Source: Rotaria macrura (taxonomy: Eukaryota > Rotifera > Eurotatoria > Philodinida > Philodinidae). From it: 64,000 nt of DNA. This document shows positions 26,693 through 40,081 of the stretch, piece after piece. The stretch is from the NCBI GenBank assembly GCA_900239685.1, contig OENT01000699.1, forward strand, positions 1 through 64,000, read 5' to 3'. The position numbers and the translations under genes were made by a program. Under the pieces are notes generated by a model, which saw nothing but the letters and a program-made list of their open reading frames with translations, ran no database searches and had not been told where the DNA came from. The first letter of the stretch is position 1, and every line of letters begins with the position of its first letter.

Positions 26693-29600
26693 ATGTCTCA
26701 AATTTGTCCTCAAACTTTATCAACTGGTACATCATCGACCTCATCTCTTCCTCCATCGTCTTCGAATATTCTAAACACAAGTACATTAAATACAATAACG
26801 AAAATTTTCATTTATATCGATAGTAATCGAGATGATGCTAATGAGCCATTTTCAATTAAATTAAATAAACCATCGACGTCAATTACACTCGGTGATTTTC
26901 TAGTTGCAATTCCACGACCATATACAAAAAATTATAAATATTTTTTTAAATCAATCGATCCTGTTCTCGGAGTTATTCGTGAAGAAATAACCGATCATAA
27001 ACAAATCCTTCCGTCAGCTAATGGACGTATTGCTGCATGGCTTATGCCAGCTGCTTTATCACAAATTACAGCGAATGACATAACAACAACAACGGCAAAT
27101 ACAAGTTATACACGACGAAGTCGTCAACAAGATGATTCTCTATTTACCACTGATACAAGTGCATCGGATCTAACTGATATAGCTAGTCAAATGGATCATG
27201 ATGATGATCGGTAAAATGCAATATTTTGTAACCGAAGACAAATTCTAAAAATCGTATTTGTTCATGTTTAAGATTTTCATCTATTACAGAAACAACAAAT
27301 ACAACAAATGTGAGTAGTAATTATCAACGAAGACGTCGACGACGAAGACGACATCATCATCGTCGGCAACGAGTAATTATTGTTATTCATATATTAAATA
27401 AGCATGATTAAAAAAGAAATGAATAAAATTTATCGTTTAAAGGCTTCATCTATGAGTAGTATGACGGATTCAACTATTTCTATGGATGTTGTTACGGTTG
27501 TTTTAAGTTTGGGTATGCGAATTACTATTTTTCACTCTATGAATATGTATTTTTCTTCTATTTAGAACGTATTAAATATCTCGGTATGACTGTGGTTGGT
27601 GAATCCGATGGTGGCATTATTGTTGGATCAATTATGAAAGGGTATACATCAACACGTATAGTAGGGAAAGAGGAAGTTTTAAGAAAAACATAATCCAGTA
27701 TTTATCGTGAACTACATCTAGAGTATTGCTAGTAATTAACAAATGGTAACATTATTTTGAATGTTCAACTATGGCGTACTATTTGTCTTTGAACATTGAT
27801 CCATTTGATCAATAGGTCTCCTATTGATTGATTCTGATTGTGTACCAGTCAAACTATGCAGGAAAAAAGATAATTTTCCGAAATTATCTATCTCGCATTT
27901 GTCTATAATTGAGACGTTAATAATTATGTACTTTCTCATTGAATCAATAGATAATCGAGCTGAACGTGAGTGTTTTACTATACATGTGAGTCAGTTAATA
28001 AATTTCATTGTTATAATTTTATCTTGAAGAATAGTTGGATAGTAATGGTGTCAAATATGCAACTGTCTATTGACTTTGAAGAATGTATGTAACTAAAAGC
28101 ACATATTTGTTTCATCGAAATAAATTCTGATTAACCACTTAATTAATATAGTTTTTTATGAATATATATATATATAGTTTAAGAACAAAATTGTGAAGAT
28201 TCACTTGAGCAATGCTTCATAGGTTTAGTCAGTAATAGTACTACTGTAGTCTAAGATGTCCATGCTGGTTCATAATGAAAATTGAAAGATTTTGTTTATT
28301 TTTCTTTCAGAGGCGCTGTTGATGCTGATGGTCGCATTCAACCAGGTGATATGATTCTACAAATGAATGATATCAGTTTTGAACATATATCGAACAGTGA
28401 TGCTGTACGTCTTCTACGAGAAACTGTCAAAGATACTAAGTAAAAGGAAAATAATCTGTTGCTTTTCATCAATGAAAATTTTCTCTTATAAAATGAAATG
28501 TCTAGATCAATAAAATTAGTTATCGCTAAACGTTGGAACGATCATCATGGTATGATGCATGATGATGAAATGAATGGTTATTTTCCATTTCCACATCAAG
28601 CAATCGTTAATAATAATGCTCGACAAGAACCAATTCGACCCATTGATCCTCGTCATTGGGTAGCACAAACAAATGCCGTTCTTATGCGACGACGTTCGTC
28701 ACTCTCACCACCACCACCAGCTAGTTCAACATTATCATCATCATCGTCGAACTCACCACATAATCATAGTGGTATCAAAAGTACGATTTATGACATAAAC
28801 ATAAACTAGATTTTGATGCAATATAATTTTCGCATAGAATATCGATATGATTTAAATTTAACACGTAATTCGGACATGGAAACAATATGTCATGCTATGC
28901 AACAGTCTCAATCAGGCTTAGATATACGAGATCGTTTATGGTTGAAGATAATTTTAAAAAATTCTTTTCTTGGTTCTGATCTTGTACATTGGCTATACAA
29001 ACATGTTGATGGTTTTATCGATAAACAAGATGCAAAAGAATATGCATGTGCTTTACTTGAACGTGGTTATATTCGACATCCAATTGTTGGCCTTTTAACA
29101 CGTGGGTTCAGTAAATCATGTTACTATGTATTTGGACATTTAGACCATGATGGTGATGATGATAGTCAACTAAATGAAATGTCACAATTAACAATAAGTG
29201 ATAGCACAATACATTACGATGCTATTGCACGTCCAACATATGGTTTTCTTGATAAACACAATGTGCCTGTCCTATACGCATCAGCATCATCATTAACATC
29301 TTCATATAAAAAGCAAGCGAACAATAATCAATCAAGTAAGGAAAATGATGCACTACATCGAAATCTCTACTATCGACGGTTTCCATCATTTCAAATAATG
29401 AAACCTTAAAGATTTTTGTTTTGTGTATTTGCCGAGATGTTCGCACCTCACCGTCATAAGTCGGATTCGATTGATAAAATAGAAAAACATATTTGATAAG
29501 TAGTTATAGAAGATATCTAAGGAATCTTTCGATATCATTCATCTAGAAAAGATTAGTTTTTCAAATCAGCTAACTACTCATTATGGAGTGTTGTTTTCTA

Positions 29601-30256
29601 TCTACTCGTACGACTATTGCCATTGAAATTGATCATTAATCGCTAGTGTTAAAATTATCTTTCAATGGATACTGTGTATAAGAAAACAAAATTGTATCTT
29701 AATCTGTGAGTGCAATGGTATTGTAAGTCAAAGTCTAAGAAGTCTTGAGCACAAAATCCAATATGAGTTAGCTGGGACACTTAAAAATTTAATTTTACAT
29801 TCATAAAAATTAGTATGCAGGAACTATCGTGTTGGACGAGGTGGAGGATGTGTGAATTACAATCGTCTTCTAAAATTTAAAATCAATATAACAATCAGGT
29901 ACTGCGATTGATTAAAAGAACCTTAATATTAAAAAAAACGTCTCATCCATCAAGTCTCTCCCTATATTTGAGTCGTCGACGTATAATCTTGTTCTTGACC
30001 TACAGTGCTGAACATCTATATTGCCGAATATATACAAGGGTTCATCGTTTGTAATAGCGGAAGCTTTTAAGAGTAAAAATATAATGTTCATTTTCTTTTT
30101 TGTTTTTTCGTGATAGGTGGTGAAAGTGCTGGTATCCGCATGACACCTTCATCATTTCTTGCAAATAACAATGCAACATTTTCAACAATACGAAGTCATA
30201 ATCGTCCGAATAATAATTCGACTTGTACAACAGACAATTCAATAATAACTATCTAG
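26693..30256 (+). CDS. DVL: Dishevelled (DIX-PDZ-DEP) Wnt signalling scaffold
   Basis: Eight exons: 26693-27210, 27273-27372, 27443-27512, 27566-27641, 28311-28439, 28506-28780, 28838-29335, 30117-30256; 601 aa. The DIX polymerisation domain is near residues 36-120 ([23 protein letters not shown]). A basic Arg/His run encoded by exon 2 precedes the PDZ domain (about 220-300; [24 protein letters not shown]). DEP lies near 415-495 ([20 protein letters not shown]). Domain order and linkers match animal Dishevelled, which couples Frizzled to beta-catenin and planar polarity pathways in the cytoplasm and at the membrane. The exon 6 donor could be 28772 or 28781, both in the same phase. Introns 4 (669 nt) and 7 (781 nt) are long. 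Reading through intron 7 instead ends the protein at 29407. The ATG directly follows TTTTTAAG. Confidence 0.96.
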
Positions 30257-32250
30257 TCTAGTCATCGATATTCTGTCGAGTCAGATTAATATTATTACTT
30301 CTTTCATACAGCTATTGACTTTTTTCTTTTCTTTTGATGGAATACACGTTCGTTTGCGTGTCTATTAATCTCTTTTGTGACCTTTTTTTTTGTTAGTATT
30401 GGTAGTGATCTTTTCTTTTTGTTTATGTAAGATGCATACCTATATATATATATATATATATCTTATCTTAGATAACTATCTACTCCCGGAACGTGACGAA
30501 TGAACTAATCAAAGTGTTTGTATGTGGAATGTGTGTGCATTTGTAAAAAAAGACTTTTTCAATGAAAAAAAAAAAAACTTTAACTATGAACTACAATGTT
30601 CTAATCTATGATTCATAATTATTTGTATATGAGGTTTTATTTCAAGGTAATATAACTTATTCTAACAATTATTTACTTTTAATACCAACAAGTGCTTGAA
30701 GATGATAATGTTGAAATCGTGTTTCATCAATTTGCTAATATTCATATGTTTTTGGATATTATTAATTGATGATTACACCATTTTTTTACTGATTAAAAAT
30801 TCAAATTTAAGAGTGATCAATTTTCTTGGTAACAAAAAACATCTAGTTTTTCTTTACCTATCTGATAATATACAAATGTTTTTGTCATTTATTATTCTTC
30901 AACATTGATAGAATGGATTGTTTCATTTTTACGATCAATTTAAATCACGCGAGAAAAGGAAACGATTACTTTTGATACTTAGTCAATAGCAACTGAAACG
31001 ATGTACTTCAAATATGAATCAATACTTTTATATTTTTTGCATCAATCGATTCACTAATGCGATCACTAAAATGTTTACAATAGCGATATTTATACGTATA
31101 TTCGCTATCGTTCAATTACCCGAATACCAACATCGTTACATACAGTAAGAGTTCATTATATTAGTAGTATGCATCACTGTTTCAGTGAGAAACTGATGCC
31201 CATATCAGTAACTACTTGCAAAAGTGAACGGATAGTTAATTCATTCAAACTGTACATACCCAGAAGATTAGAATTAGTTGTACGTGAATACTGGAATCCT
31301 ATTCGGAATAACGACAATCATTAACAAGGATAGACTTTAGTTTTCTTTCTTTCTCATCTTTATACTTTGCAATCAAAAATTCCTATCAGCGATGGTATCG
31401 TTCAAAACTTTCAGTTTAAAGTTCGAAAATTATTTATTCTGATACTTTTCACGTGACTGTGTCATTTTTTGACAAAACGCAATAAAAGTTTAGCATAATC
31501 TTATGAATCAGTGAACAAGAAAAAAGAATTTGTACACAATTGATAACTCATTTGAATCTAACTAAAACATATGATTGATGTTTACAATCGATCAAATAGC
31601 TCTAGAGCTTATCTTGTACGACACGCATTTAATTGCTATCCTACAAACATTCTTTGTAAAGTCATTGAAATCTCTACGTACATATACACGTATCTAAAAA
31701 ATGGATTTCCATTAAAAAAATGTTTTTGTACATCTCTTTTCAATACATGTGAACGGACAACATTCGATGATTGACTTCTAATAAGTAACAACTTAATATT
31801 CTATAGAAAAAATCGTAATATACTCCATTTGTATTTTTATTTGACGTTTTGTTTTGTATACATGAAAAATATCTTATAAATGAAACCTATGATATAATAG
31901 ACTCAATTATATTCATCATTACAGTTGAAGTCTATTAAGCTTTTTAGTGCAATCAAAGAGTCTACGGATATATAATCGTGACTGTATGTTTTAAAAAACG
32001 AAATCTTTGATTGATATGCATATAGAGAAATGTCATCATTTTCAAAGAAACAGACAACTATACCCAAAGAATCATAAATGACGGAAAAGACAAAAGAGAA
32101 ACTTGATTTTCAAACAGGAATATGATACGCATACACACACACACACAAACGAATATACGATCATTCTAGTTTCTCAAAGTTCGCATAAGAGACAACATCT
32201 TGTTTTCATTGATATATATACATAGAAATAGGTTTTGTCTGATGGAAATA
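30257..32250. other. Convergent gap between Dishevelled and FAF1
   Basis: The 3' ends of the plus-strand Dishevelled and the minus-strand FAF1 face each other here. A (TA)n run and poly(A) stretches occur near 30441-30575. No gene is recognised. Confidence 0.5.
30441..30461. repeat. (TA)n microsatellite
   Basis: A perfect TA run about 190 bp after the Dishevelled stop. Confidence 0.88.
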
Positions 32251-35200
32251 CTACAAAGTTTCAAGAATAAGTTGTTCTTGTGGATGTAATTTTAACTGTT
32301 CAAATGAATCTGATTGATTAAGTTGTGTCAACTAAATAGTAACGATAAAAATTGATCCATATAGGCGTATGTAAGACAAAAACATAATTGAATACATACA
32401 TCACGTTTTGGATAAGTTGTTAAAAGTTTGTATTCACCAAACATACGACCTTGAGTCGTCAGGTAATCAAACAGAACCTAAATACGAATAGATTCAGATT
32501 ATGAACTTTGTTTTCATATTTTACATGATAAACTATTTACTTGAAGTTTTTCATTAATACGAAAACGTCTCATTAAAATGCCTTCATCATTGGGTAGACG
32601 AATTTTTAATCGTGTTGTATTTTTTTCTGTTTCTTTTGGTTCTTCAGGTAGACGAGCTCTACACTCTTGTTGTTGTTGCTTTAATAGAATGACGAAAAAG
32701 AGATACAAATTAATTCTTACGCGTTAATGTTTTCTTATGAGCTACAACAAAAAATAAACAAGAAATTTACTAGTTGCTTTTTTTTTAACCGTTCATGAGC
32801 ATCTTGTTCTTCTTTTTGTCTTCGTTCATCAGCTAATCGTGCTTGTTCTTTAGCTAAATCAGCTTGTAGTGATTGATTATATTCATCTTCTTGTTGTTTT
32901 TTAAGATTTTCACGTATTTCACGTGATATTTCTTCTTCAGCATCGCGTTGTCGTTGTTGCTCATATAGATCGTGTGATTGAATAAGATTAAGTAATACTT
33001 CACTTGGCGTACTTTTACCTTCAATAATAGTTAATAATTCGAGTGATCCACGTGAACGTGTAAGAATCAGTAAAAGTGGAAACGCATCTTTTTCCATGAC
33101 GGATATCCGTTGAGCATATTGATGACCTATGCACCGTTTAAATGCTTCGAATAATCTACACATAGATTTCAAAGTTTAGATATATTTATATACATATATG
33201 AGCGACACATGTTACTCATATAAAATACACTACCTTGCTCGATTAGAATCTGTTGTCACATCCCAAGCCCATACAACATAATTATTTGCTAAATATTCAA
33301 CAGTTGTTTCACTGGCTAAAACTTGAGCACAGAAAACATTCGCACACACCGATCGATCGCTATGAACATAGATAGCTAATGGACGTCTCTATGAATAGAA
33401 TAGAAATAGAAATAAGAAGAGTACACGTATACATTTTTATGAAAGCATATTCAATAGTGATTTACTTCGTTTCGAGATGTAAACAGAGAATCTTGAATAG
33501 CTTGATCTAATGAACCAATATAAAGAATTGGACCTGTCGAGCCATAACGTGCATGAAATACACGTGAGAAATGTTCAAGACCCATCACATCATCTGTACA
33601 GCGATCAGGAACTATATTAAAAAGAACAAATACAAGGCGAATACTTATGGTGTAAATCTATTTCTTAGTTTTTGTATAAAACTTTTGACAAATTACATAA
33701 TTGCTATTGATATTCATTATAATATTAACGTACAGAACCAAGCCGATGCTTTTCCCATCGTCATAGAGATGTAGTGCCTCTGAGTTAGATGGATCTTGAG
33801 AAAAACTGTTTGGAAAATGCATTGTTGAGTTGCTAATATGATGTCGATACTCAAAAAAAAATATGTTTTCAGATTTTCTACACATAAAATAATGTTCCCC
33901 GAATTGTAACATCCAATCGTCGAACTGCACGCTGGAATTCGGCATAGTTTCAGAGATTCTCAAGAGACAGAAAATTCATTAGTAAAATGACTTCGTTTGT
34001 TACTTGAAAGATCTGTTCATCTTCTCATTTTTTTCAATCAATTCAGACATCTTTTCATTTGAAAAGTAATCTATTTACTAAAGAAAGATGAGTCTATCGC
34101 AGAGATCTGACACTCGCCAAGTTTATTCGCCTGGAACCGCCACGAGGCTAGGCGAGTCGGTATTTTGCTGCACCGCAGCAAGCACTAGTTAACTTTGTAA
34201 ATCGCCGAGTCGACTCGCCTATACTTAGAATGTTTTTTTTATGAACAAATGGCAAATCTTTAAGGATATCTTTCGATTTTATGCAGCTCTTTCTAAGCGT
34301 TTCCATTTCTAGTGAATTTTATCGAATTGGGACGATAAATTAGTGTACAATGGGTCTCTACAATCAGCTAAAAAAGAAAACTATATCTTTGCAGAGTGAT
34401 GAACAAATGATCCGATATTTTTCTTGATGTTAGAGGATATTCCCTAGCTTCTATTCAAGTGTTAGCAGCTTATTAACACACTTGAAAGCTAGCATCATCT
34501 ACTTAAACACGGAGTTTGACCTTTTCCAACACACTTCTATCAGTCGTCAACCACAAAAATAGAAATGTATCCCAAAGTTTATTCGTAAATTCCATTTTAT
34601 AGAGATTGTTATACTGATCATTTTGGTTAAAAAATTGTTTTATTTTCATCAAGAACTAAGGGTATCAGAGTCATAGTACTAGAAAATGTTGCATGCTTTG
34701 ACTAGCACTATTTGCCGTTCTGCAGTATTTTGACTCTGGAACACCTTTTCTTGATGAACATGGAACATCTGTTAACTAAAATGATCAGCAAATAAGACCT
34801 CTAAAAATATGATTCTTCAGTAAGTTCTCGAATAGCGTTGCTAATTTGTTCACTGTCTAGAGGAGTATTGTATCAAACTTTAACTTTAGTCACTAGTGTT
34901 TCCCGATCTTTTCAGTACAAAAGGTTTTGAGAGGATTTTGCGAAGTTAGATAAAATAGAGAAAACTCAAGGATTCAAATAAAGTATTACATAATTTTGAA
35001 AACCTAAGAACGCGGGAATTTGCATCCGATTATAGAAACCCCAAATTTATAGTTAATCTTTCGCATAGAACTGTGATTTTTGCTCTTTTAAATTAGTAAT
35101 AATAATTCTAATTGATGTTATTAAACCTTTCACTGATGCATAAAAACTTTGCACTATCTCTTCTATTAGAAAAAAATCCGTTCATTTAATCATAATCCTG

Positions 35201-38200
35201 TGCAGCTATGCAGTTTTCTTTTTGCTAGATGACTTTTAGCACACTCTGGATACACGTATATTTAATTATTCAATCTAGTCCAACTATTGCACTGATGTAG
35301 TTCTCAGAGCATGGTTCGTGCGCTCAGTAAAAAAATGAATGATCTTTATTTATTTGATTCTCATTAATATTTTTGTTCTTTTAAGTTATTTAAATGTATC
35401 ACATGTTCTTTATTTGATTGTATAAAATAAAAAGATAGTGATTGTAATGGGTGGTTGAAAAACTGCCTAAAAGTAACTATTTTGTTATAAAGTCTAGGCG
35501 AGGCAAGGTGAGGCAGCAATGAGCAACTCACCATCATGACGAGACGGTGATAAGTCGCTGTTTTGATTGACTCGCGGATCTTTAGTCAATCGATCTATAC
35601 ATTGACGTAATTTTTCATGGAACATGAACTCTGAATTTAGACTCATATTTTTCCAACGAAACAGATCGGTTGATAAAATAAGTTTATCTTTATTATTCTA
35701 ACGTGAACACCAGCAGTTGACTTATGTAAAGTTGACAAACAAGAAATTTTTTTCTTTTTCCAGCTAATGAACATTTGTAAATGCCTTGCTTGCATCTAGT
35801 TATTTTTTCTTGCTGTAGGTGAAACACGTACTTCGGAAAATCCTTCTTACATGTTATAGTGTGTCGACTAAAATACTCATTTTACGAACAAATATTCAAT
35901 GTTTTTCATTTATTAGGGTATGGCTCGATTCTTGTTAATGTTAATTGAATCCTCTTCGAATGATCCAACCGTGCTAATGGATTTCATTTTACTTATTGTC
36001 GCAGAGTTTAATTTGTTCACAAAAAGTTAAATTACTTAATAGTTCTCGGTTTGATGTCATGTTAGGTGCAGTTGTTGTATGTGAAAGTCGAACTTGAGAG
36101 TTCATATCGTCATCGTATTTATCTAAATCGATGACATGATCGATATCCATGGTATCATCTTCACTCATTTGTTTAGTCGATGTTGAATGCTATTATGTAA
36201 AAATAAGTTCCTCAAAAATATAGAAGAACATCAAATATTAAAAAATTAAAATGATTTACCTTCGTGTCGGATCTGCTTGATGGAATCTTCTGAGTTGTTG
36301 TTTGGTCAACTTTACGAACAGTAAGATGTGATTTACGATTGATCGATGTGTGACGTAATTGTTCCTAAGAAGGGCAATTGAATTATTTAGAAACTACTTC
36401 ACCTTTTTGCTTCGTTTAATTCAGAAAATTACTGTATCTTTTACACCGTTGAGACCAGTCCAACTTTGGTGTCGTACTGGCAAATGCGTTGCACTTTCGA
36501 TTTGTTTTTTCATCTATATATGAAAAAATAGTCTCATGGATACTATTTTATTTATTAAGAAAAGGAAAAATAAACACTCACTTCTCCAATGGTTGTATTT
36601 GGTTTTAAAGCTAGTTCATATGGTATTGATTTGCCTGATTTATCATCGTATATCACCGTTACTGAAAAACTAGGACTAGCCGTTGTTAAAACATTCTTAG
36701 GTGGTGTTGTCGGATGACGATGAGGTCGGCTAAGTTTTAAAATACAAATGACAAATTGTGTTAAGGAAGAATTTATTCGTACTTAGATATAGATGTAGTT
36801 GTCAATGGTGTTGTCCGAGTAGATCCATTGATTACTGATGATGCTGTTGATATGAGATGGATAGTATTGTCTTTAGGTAAATTGAGATCTTTTAAGATTG
36901 TCTAAAACATTTCACTCATATCAAGTATTTACTTCCAAGACATATATTGATGTTGAGATTGATGGAAAAGAAAAGAATTATGTAGAGTAAATTATCCCAT
37001 TGACTATTTGAATATAGTACAACAGAGTATCATTAAATAACGACAAGTATTTATTCGTTTAGATTGGAATTAAGTTTGTTTGAATCTGAATCTTTTTGTT
37101 CGAACAAATTTCTTCTTATATTTTTCACTAAGATAGCAGAACATTGAAAGCGGAAGTCTTTCGATTGCTTGAACATATTAGAAGAATGAAAAAACGCCAG
37201 TTTATAAGGAATACACAATTTTAAGTAATTTAAGTAGGAATAACCCGAATATGTAATCTTAGTTTTACTACTACTTTTGCAAGAAAATAGTTTGATTAAA
37301 AGTGTCAAGCTCTGGTTTTAAAAATATGTCAACTTTTGTTAGCAAACAAAGGAACTACCGTCTTCTCAAACCAGTTTGCTTTGTGTTACTTGTTCGAATC
37401 ACAAATGAGATGAGAGTGATGTTACCTATGATAATCAAGTGTTGAGCTCTGCAGAAGGTAAAAATCTGAACTAATGATTGATCTCATCTTCAGAAAAATA
37501 AAAACATATATATTTCAAACTAGTTAATGATTTCTTAAAATCTAATATAGAAGAATAGAATGTTACACAAAGACAATTATTGCTCGGTAGTATTCTTTAT
37601 TCAACGAAACATACCTGGTCATCATAATGTTTTGAAGTCCAATTAGAAAATTTTTGTCGATTAGGCGGAACATGTAACTTTTCAAAGATCTTTGCTTGTA
37701 GTTGACCTTGAAGTAAAAACATTGCGATTTATCGAATAGTTTATGCGTAAGATACAGCTACGTCAAAAATAAACAACAATAATACGTACGAATAGTTTCG
37801 TTATCAAGGATCATAATCTGTTCTGTATGATCTTTATATTCAATCGTAAAACGAAGTTCACGCACTAAACAAAAGATGTTTAACACTGAGATGAAATAAG
37901 ATCTTCAAAATCGTACAATATCATAATTTAACACTTATATTTATATGATGATATGTCTGAAAGTCGGGGAAAAATTTGCCTTACTACTCAGCAAAAATAA
38001 ATCAAAGCTAATTTACTCTTTGGTTATTCCATTCAGTCATACAAAGAATTTCAGTACGCGTAGAAGTATACGTCTGTGTGACAATACAAAAACCTAGTCG
38101 AGAATACCTTAATGAATCTCCAGCTGGTCGTCTCAAAAACAAATTCCCCCTGGGCTCAAGACAGCAAAATTCAAGGCATTTATAAGGGAATTTACTGAAA

Positions 38201-39882
38201 GCCCCTAGGGGTTAATACTTACGGAATGATTGTTTAAGTGACTTATGAATGTCTTACATATAGCAGTGCTTTATAATATGTATTAACGGTTTCCTCTTGT
38301 TACTCTATTTCCCCTAGAAAAATCCCTCAGTACTCACGAAATTGGAAAGAATTCTACATTGATTTTATAGATTTCTGAAGAAATATCTTAAAGTTTATTC
38401 TAAAATATAATTCATCTTCTTTTTTCAAAATCAATTTTTTTCATTTCTTATGAGTCTACATTCATTTTTCCGAAAATAATTTATCATTCTTTGAAAAGAC
38501 TGTTCAACGAAATCGGTTGACCAGATCTCATATCAGTGAAAGAATTCTGCTGATAGAATACTAAGTCACGTCTGAATGATAAGCTATCGGTCAGAGAACT
38601 CAGGCAGCAATTCCTTTGATATATATATCAGTTACAAAAAATTCATGTTAAAGATAAATAATTATTTGCTTTTTATAACTTCATAGACGCACAAGAAAAC
38701 GACAAATGCAAGTGTGTTCTCTCTCATGAATCACCTGAGTTGTCCCTACCGGAAGAATTCCCGTCTTTTTCGTTTTCCCCTACTCTCGAAATTTAAGAAC
38801 TGACAAGGAACTTCTAAGGGAGCCATCGTTGACCCCCGGGAATGTAACATTTTTTCGAGGACTCCCCTGGAATTCTTTAAAACATTCTTGATTAGGGAAA
38901 AAAAAACTGTGAGCCTGATCGAAAAAGTTGTATGACAGCTATTTCCGTAGAAGAAATTCGCTTGGATACTGAGGAATCAAGGGAGTTCATTATTCGAAGG
39001 GCAGACAATATCTGCAAAACGAACTTCTACACATTTATATCGAACACTTAAAATTATAATGGTTAGAAATTATTTTAAGAATATCATATGAATGACTTAA
39101 ACCGAAAGTATTTGAAGTTACATCTACGATAAAAGCCCACAAAATAGGCAAATGTCTATCAATAAGTTAGTTCAAATATATCAGGAGATTCTATCAAAAG
39201 TCTTGAGAACTCCTATGAAGTGAAATACATCACACAATTATAGATCTCATTCATTACTGTACGATCTTCAATATTGCTACGAAAACCGCCAAGTCACGAT
39301 CGACTCATTTGTAACTAATAAATTTCGTTTAGAAACAAGAAATCTAATAATACATAGGTATATATCAAACCTGATCCTCGATTTGTTACTCCAGTTGCAC
39401 CTTTAGTTGTTCTAGGAACACCTGGTAAGCTTTTTATATAACGTGGTTCATCTGAATCATTATTATCATCGGAATCTGAATGATGCCTATTATTGCTACT
39501 AATATGAATGGTTTTTTTCACTACAGATGATTGTTTTGGTGCAGTTGAACGATGATTTGCTGATGCTGAATGTTTAGGTACAGTTGATTCATGATGTGTA
39601 TCATTTCCACTACTGAGTCGTTCATGTACGACCTGTACAGCATTCTAGATTAAAATATAGTAAATGATATATTGTCCTGCTTTTTTAACGATTTAAAAAT
39701 ATTTACCAGTAAATTCCAATGATATTGTTCAAGAATAGCAATACATTCTTCCTCATTTTCCAGACCTGTACATTCCTATAGAAAATTTTTAAATACACAT
39801 GTACAAGTATTTTGTTAACTATTAAACGAAGAAACTTTACTATAAAATCCGCCAAAATTTGTTCACGTCCTTCACTTGTCAT
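32251..39882 (-). CDS. FAF1: FAS-associated factor 1 (UBA-UBL-UBL-UAS-UBX)
   Basis: Seventeen exons read from 39882 to 32251 join cleanly to 742 aa: 39882-39841, 39775-39707, 39644-39371, 37864-37790, 37706-37615, 36901-36783, 36729-36582, 36513-36433, 36364-36260, 36189-36036, 35687-35601, 33611-33466, 33388-33234, 33155-32771, 32678-32541, 32477-32400, 32331-32251. UBA is at the N-terminus (REQILADFI, LEQYHWNLL). Two ubiquitin-like domains follow (RELRFTIEYKD and FSVTVIYDDKSG), then an acidic stretch (DDTMDIDHVIDLDKYDDD), the UAS domain from about 416, a charged helix, and UBX from about 654 (RLKIRLPNDEGILMRRF, LLTTYPKRD). FAF1 brings ubiquitylated clients to p97/VCP through UBX. Introns 3 (1506 nt), 5 (713 nt) and 11 (1989 nt) are long; intron 11 holds a hAT-like element. 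Confidence 0.95.
34100..35584. mobile_element. hAT-like insertion (about 1485 bp) in FAF1 intron 11
   Basis: The left end begins CAGAGATCTGACACTCG and the right end, on the other strand, TAAAGATCCGCGAGTC: an imperfect terminal repeat with the hAT-type A at position 2 and G at position 5. The flanks are GTCTATCG at 34092-34099 and GTCAATCG at 35585-35592, an 8-bp duplication with one mismatch. Both subterminal zones are GC-richer than the intron and contain AGGCGAG words and a CGAGTCGACTCG palindrome at about 34206-34217. The interior is AT-rich without a transposase ORF, so it is a non-autonomous or decayed copy. Removing it leaves an intron of roughly 0.5 kb. It sits 16 bp from the 5' splice site. 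Confidence 0.72.
37865..39370. other. Long FAF1 intron 3 with GC-richer block
   Basis: This 1506-nt intron separates the UBA exons from the UBL exons. Between about 38090 and 39000 the composition changes: runs of C and G (CCCCCTGGG, GCCCCTAGGGG, ACCCCCGGGAA) break the AT background. I could not find convincing terminal repeats, so this is only a possible decayed mobile element. Confidence 0.35.
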
Positions 39883-40081
39883 ATTGAAACTCGTAAGAAA
39901 AGATAATATATTTATAAAATCTAAAAAAGATAAACTTTTGCATTCACTTCAGCATGAAAAAAAATATATTGGAGTGTAATTGAATTAAAAGTGTAAGCAA
40001 GCAAATATTATCACACAAACGGATATATATATATATAAGGAGCCTGTCATTTGTAAAGATTATCGACATTTGATGCACATA

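Noticed and set aside
33658..33963. 101-codon ORF inside FAF1 intron 11
   Set aside because: FAF1 exons 11 and 12 join in frame without it, and no match to the expected domain is seen.
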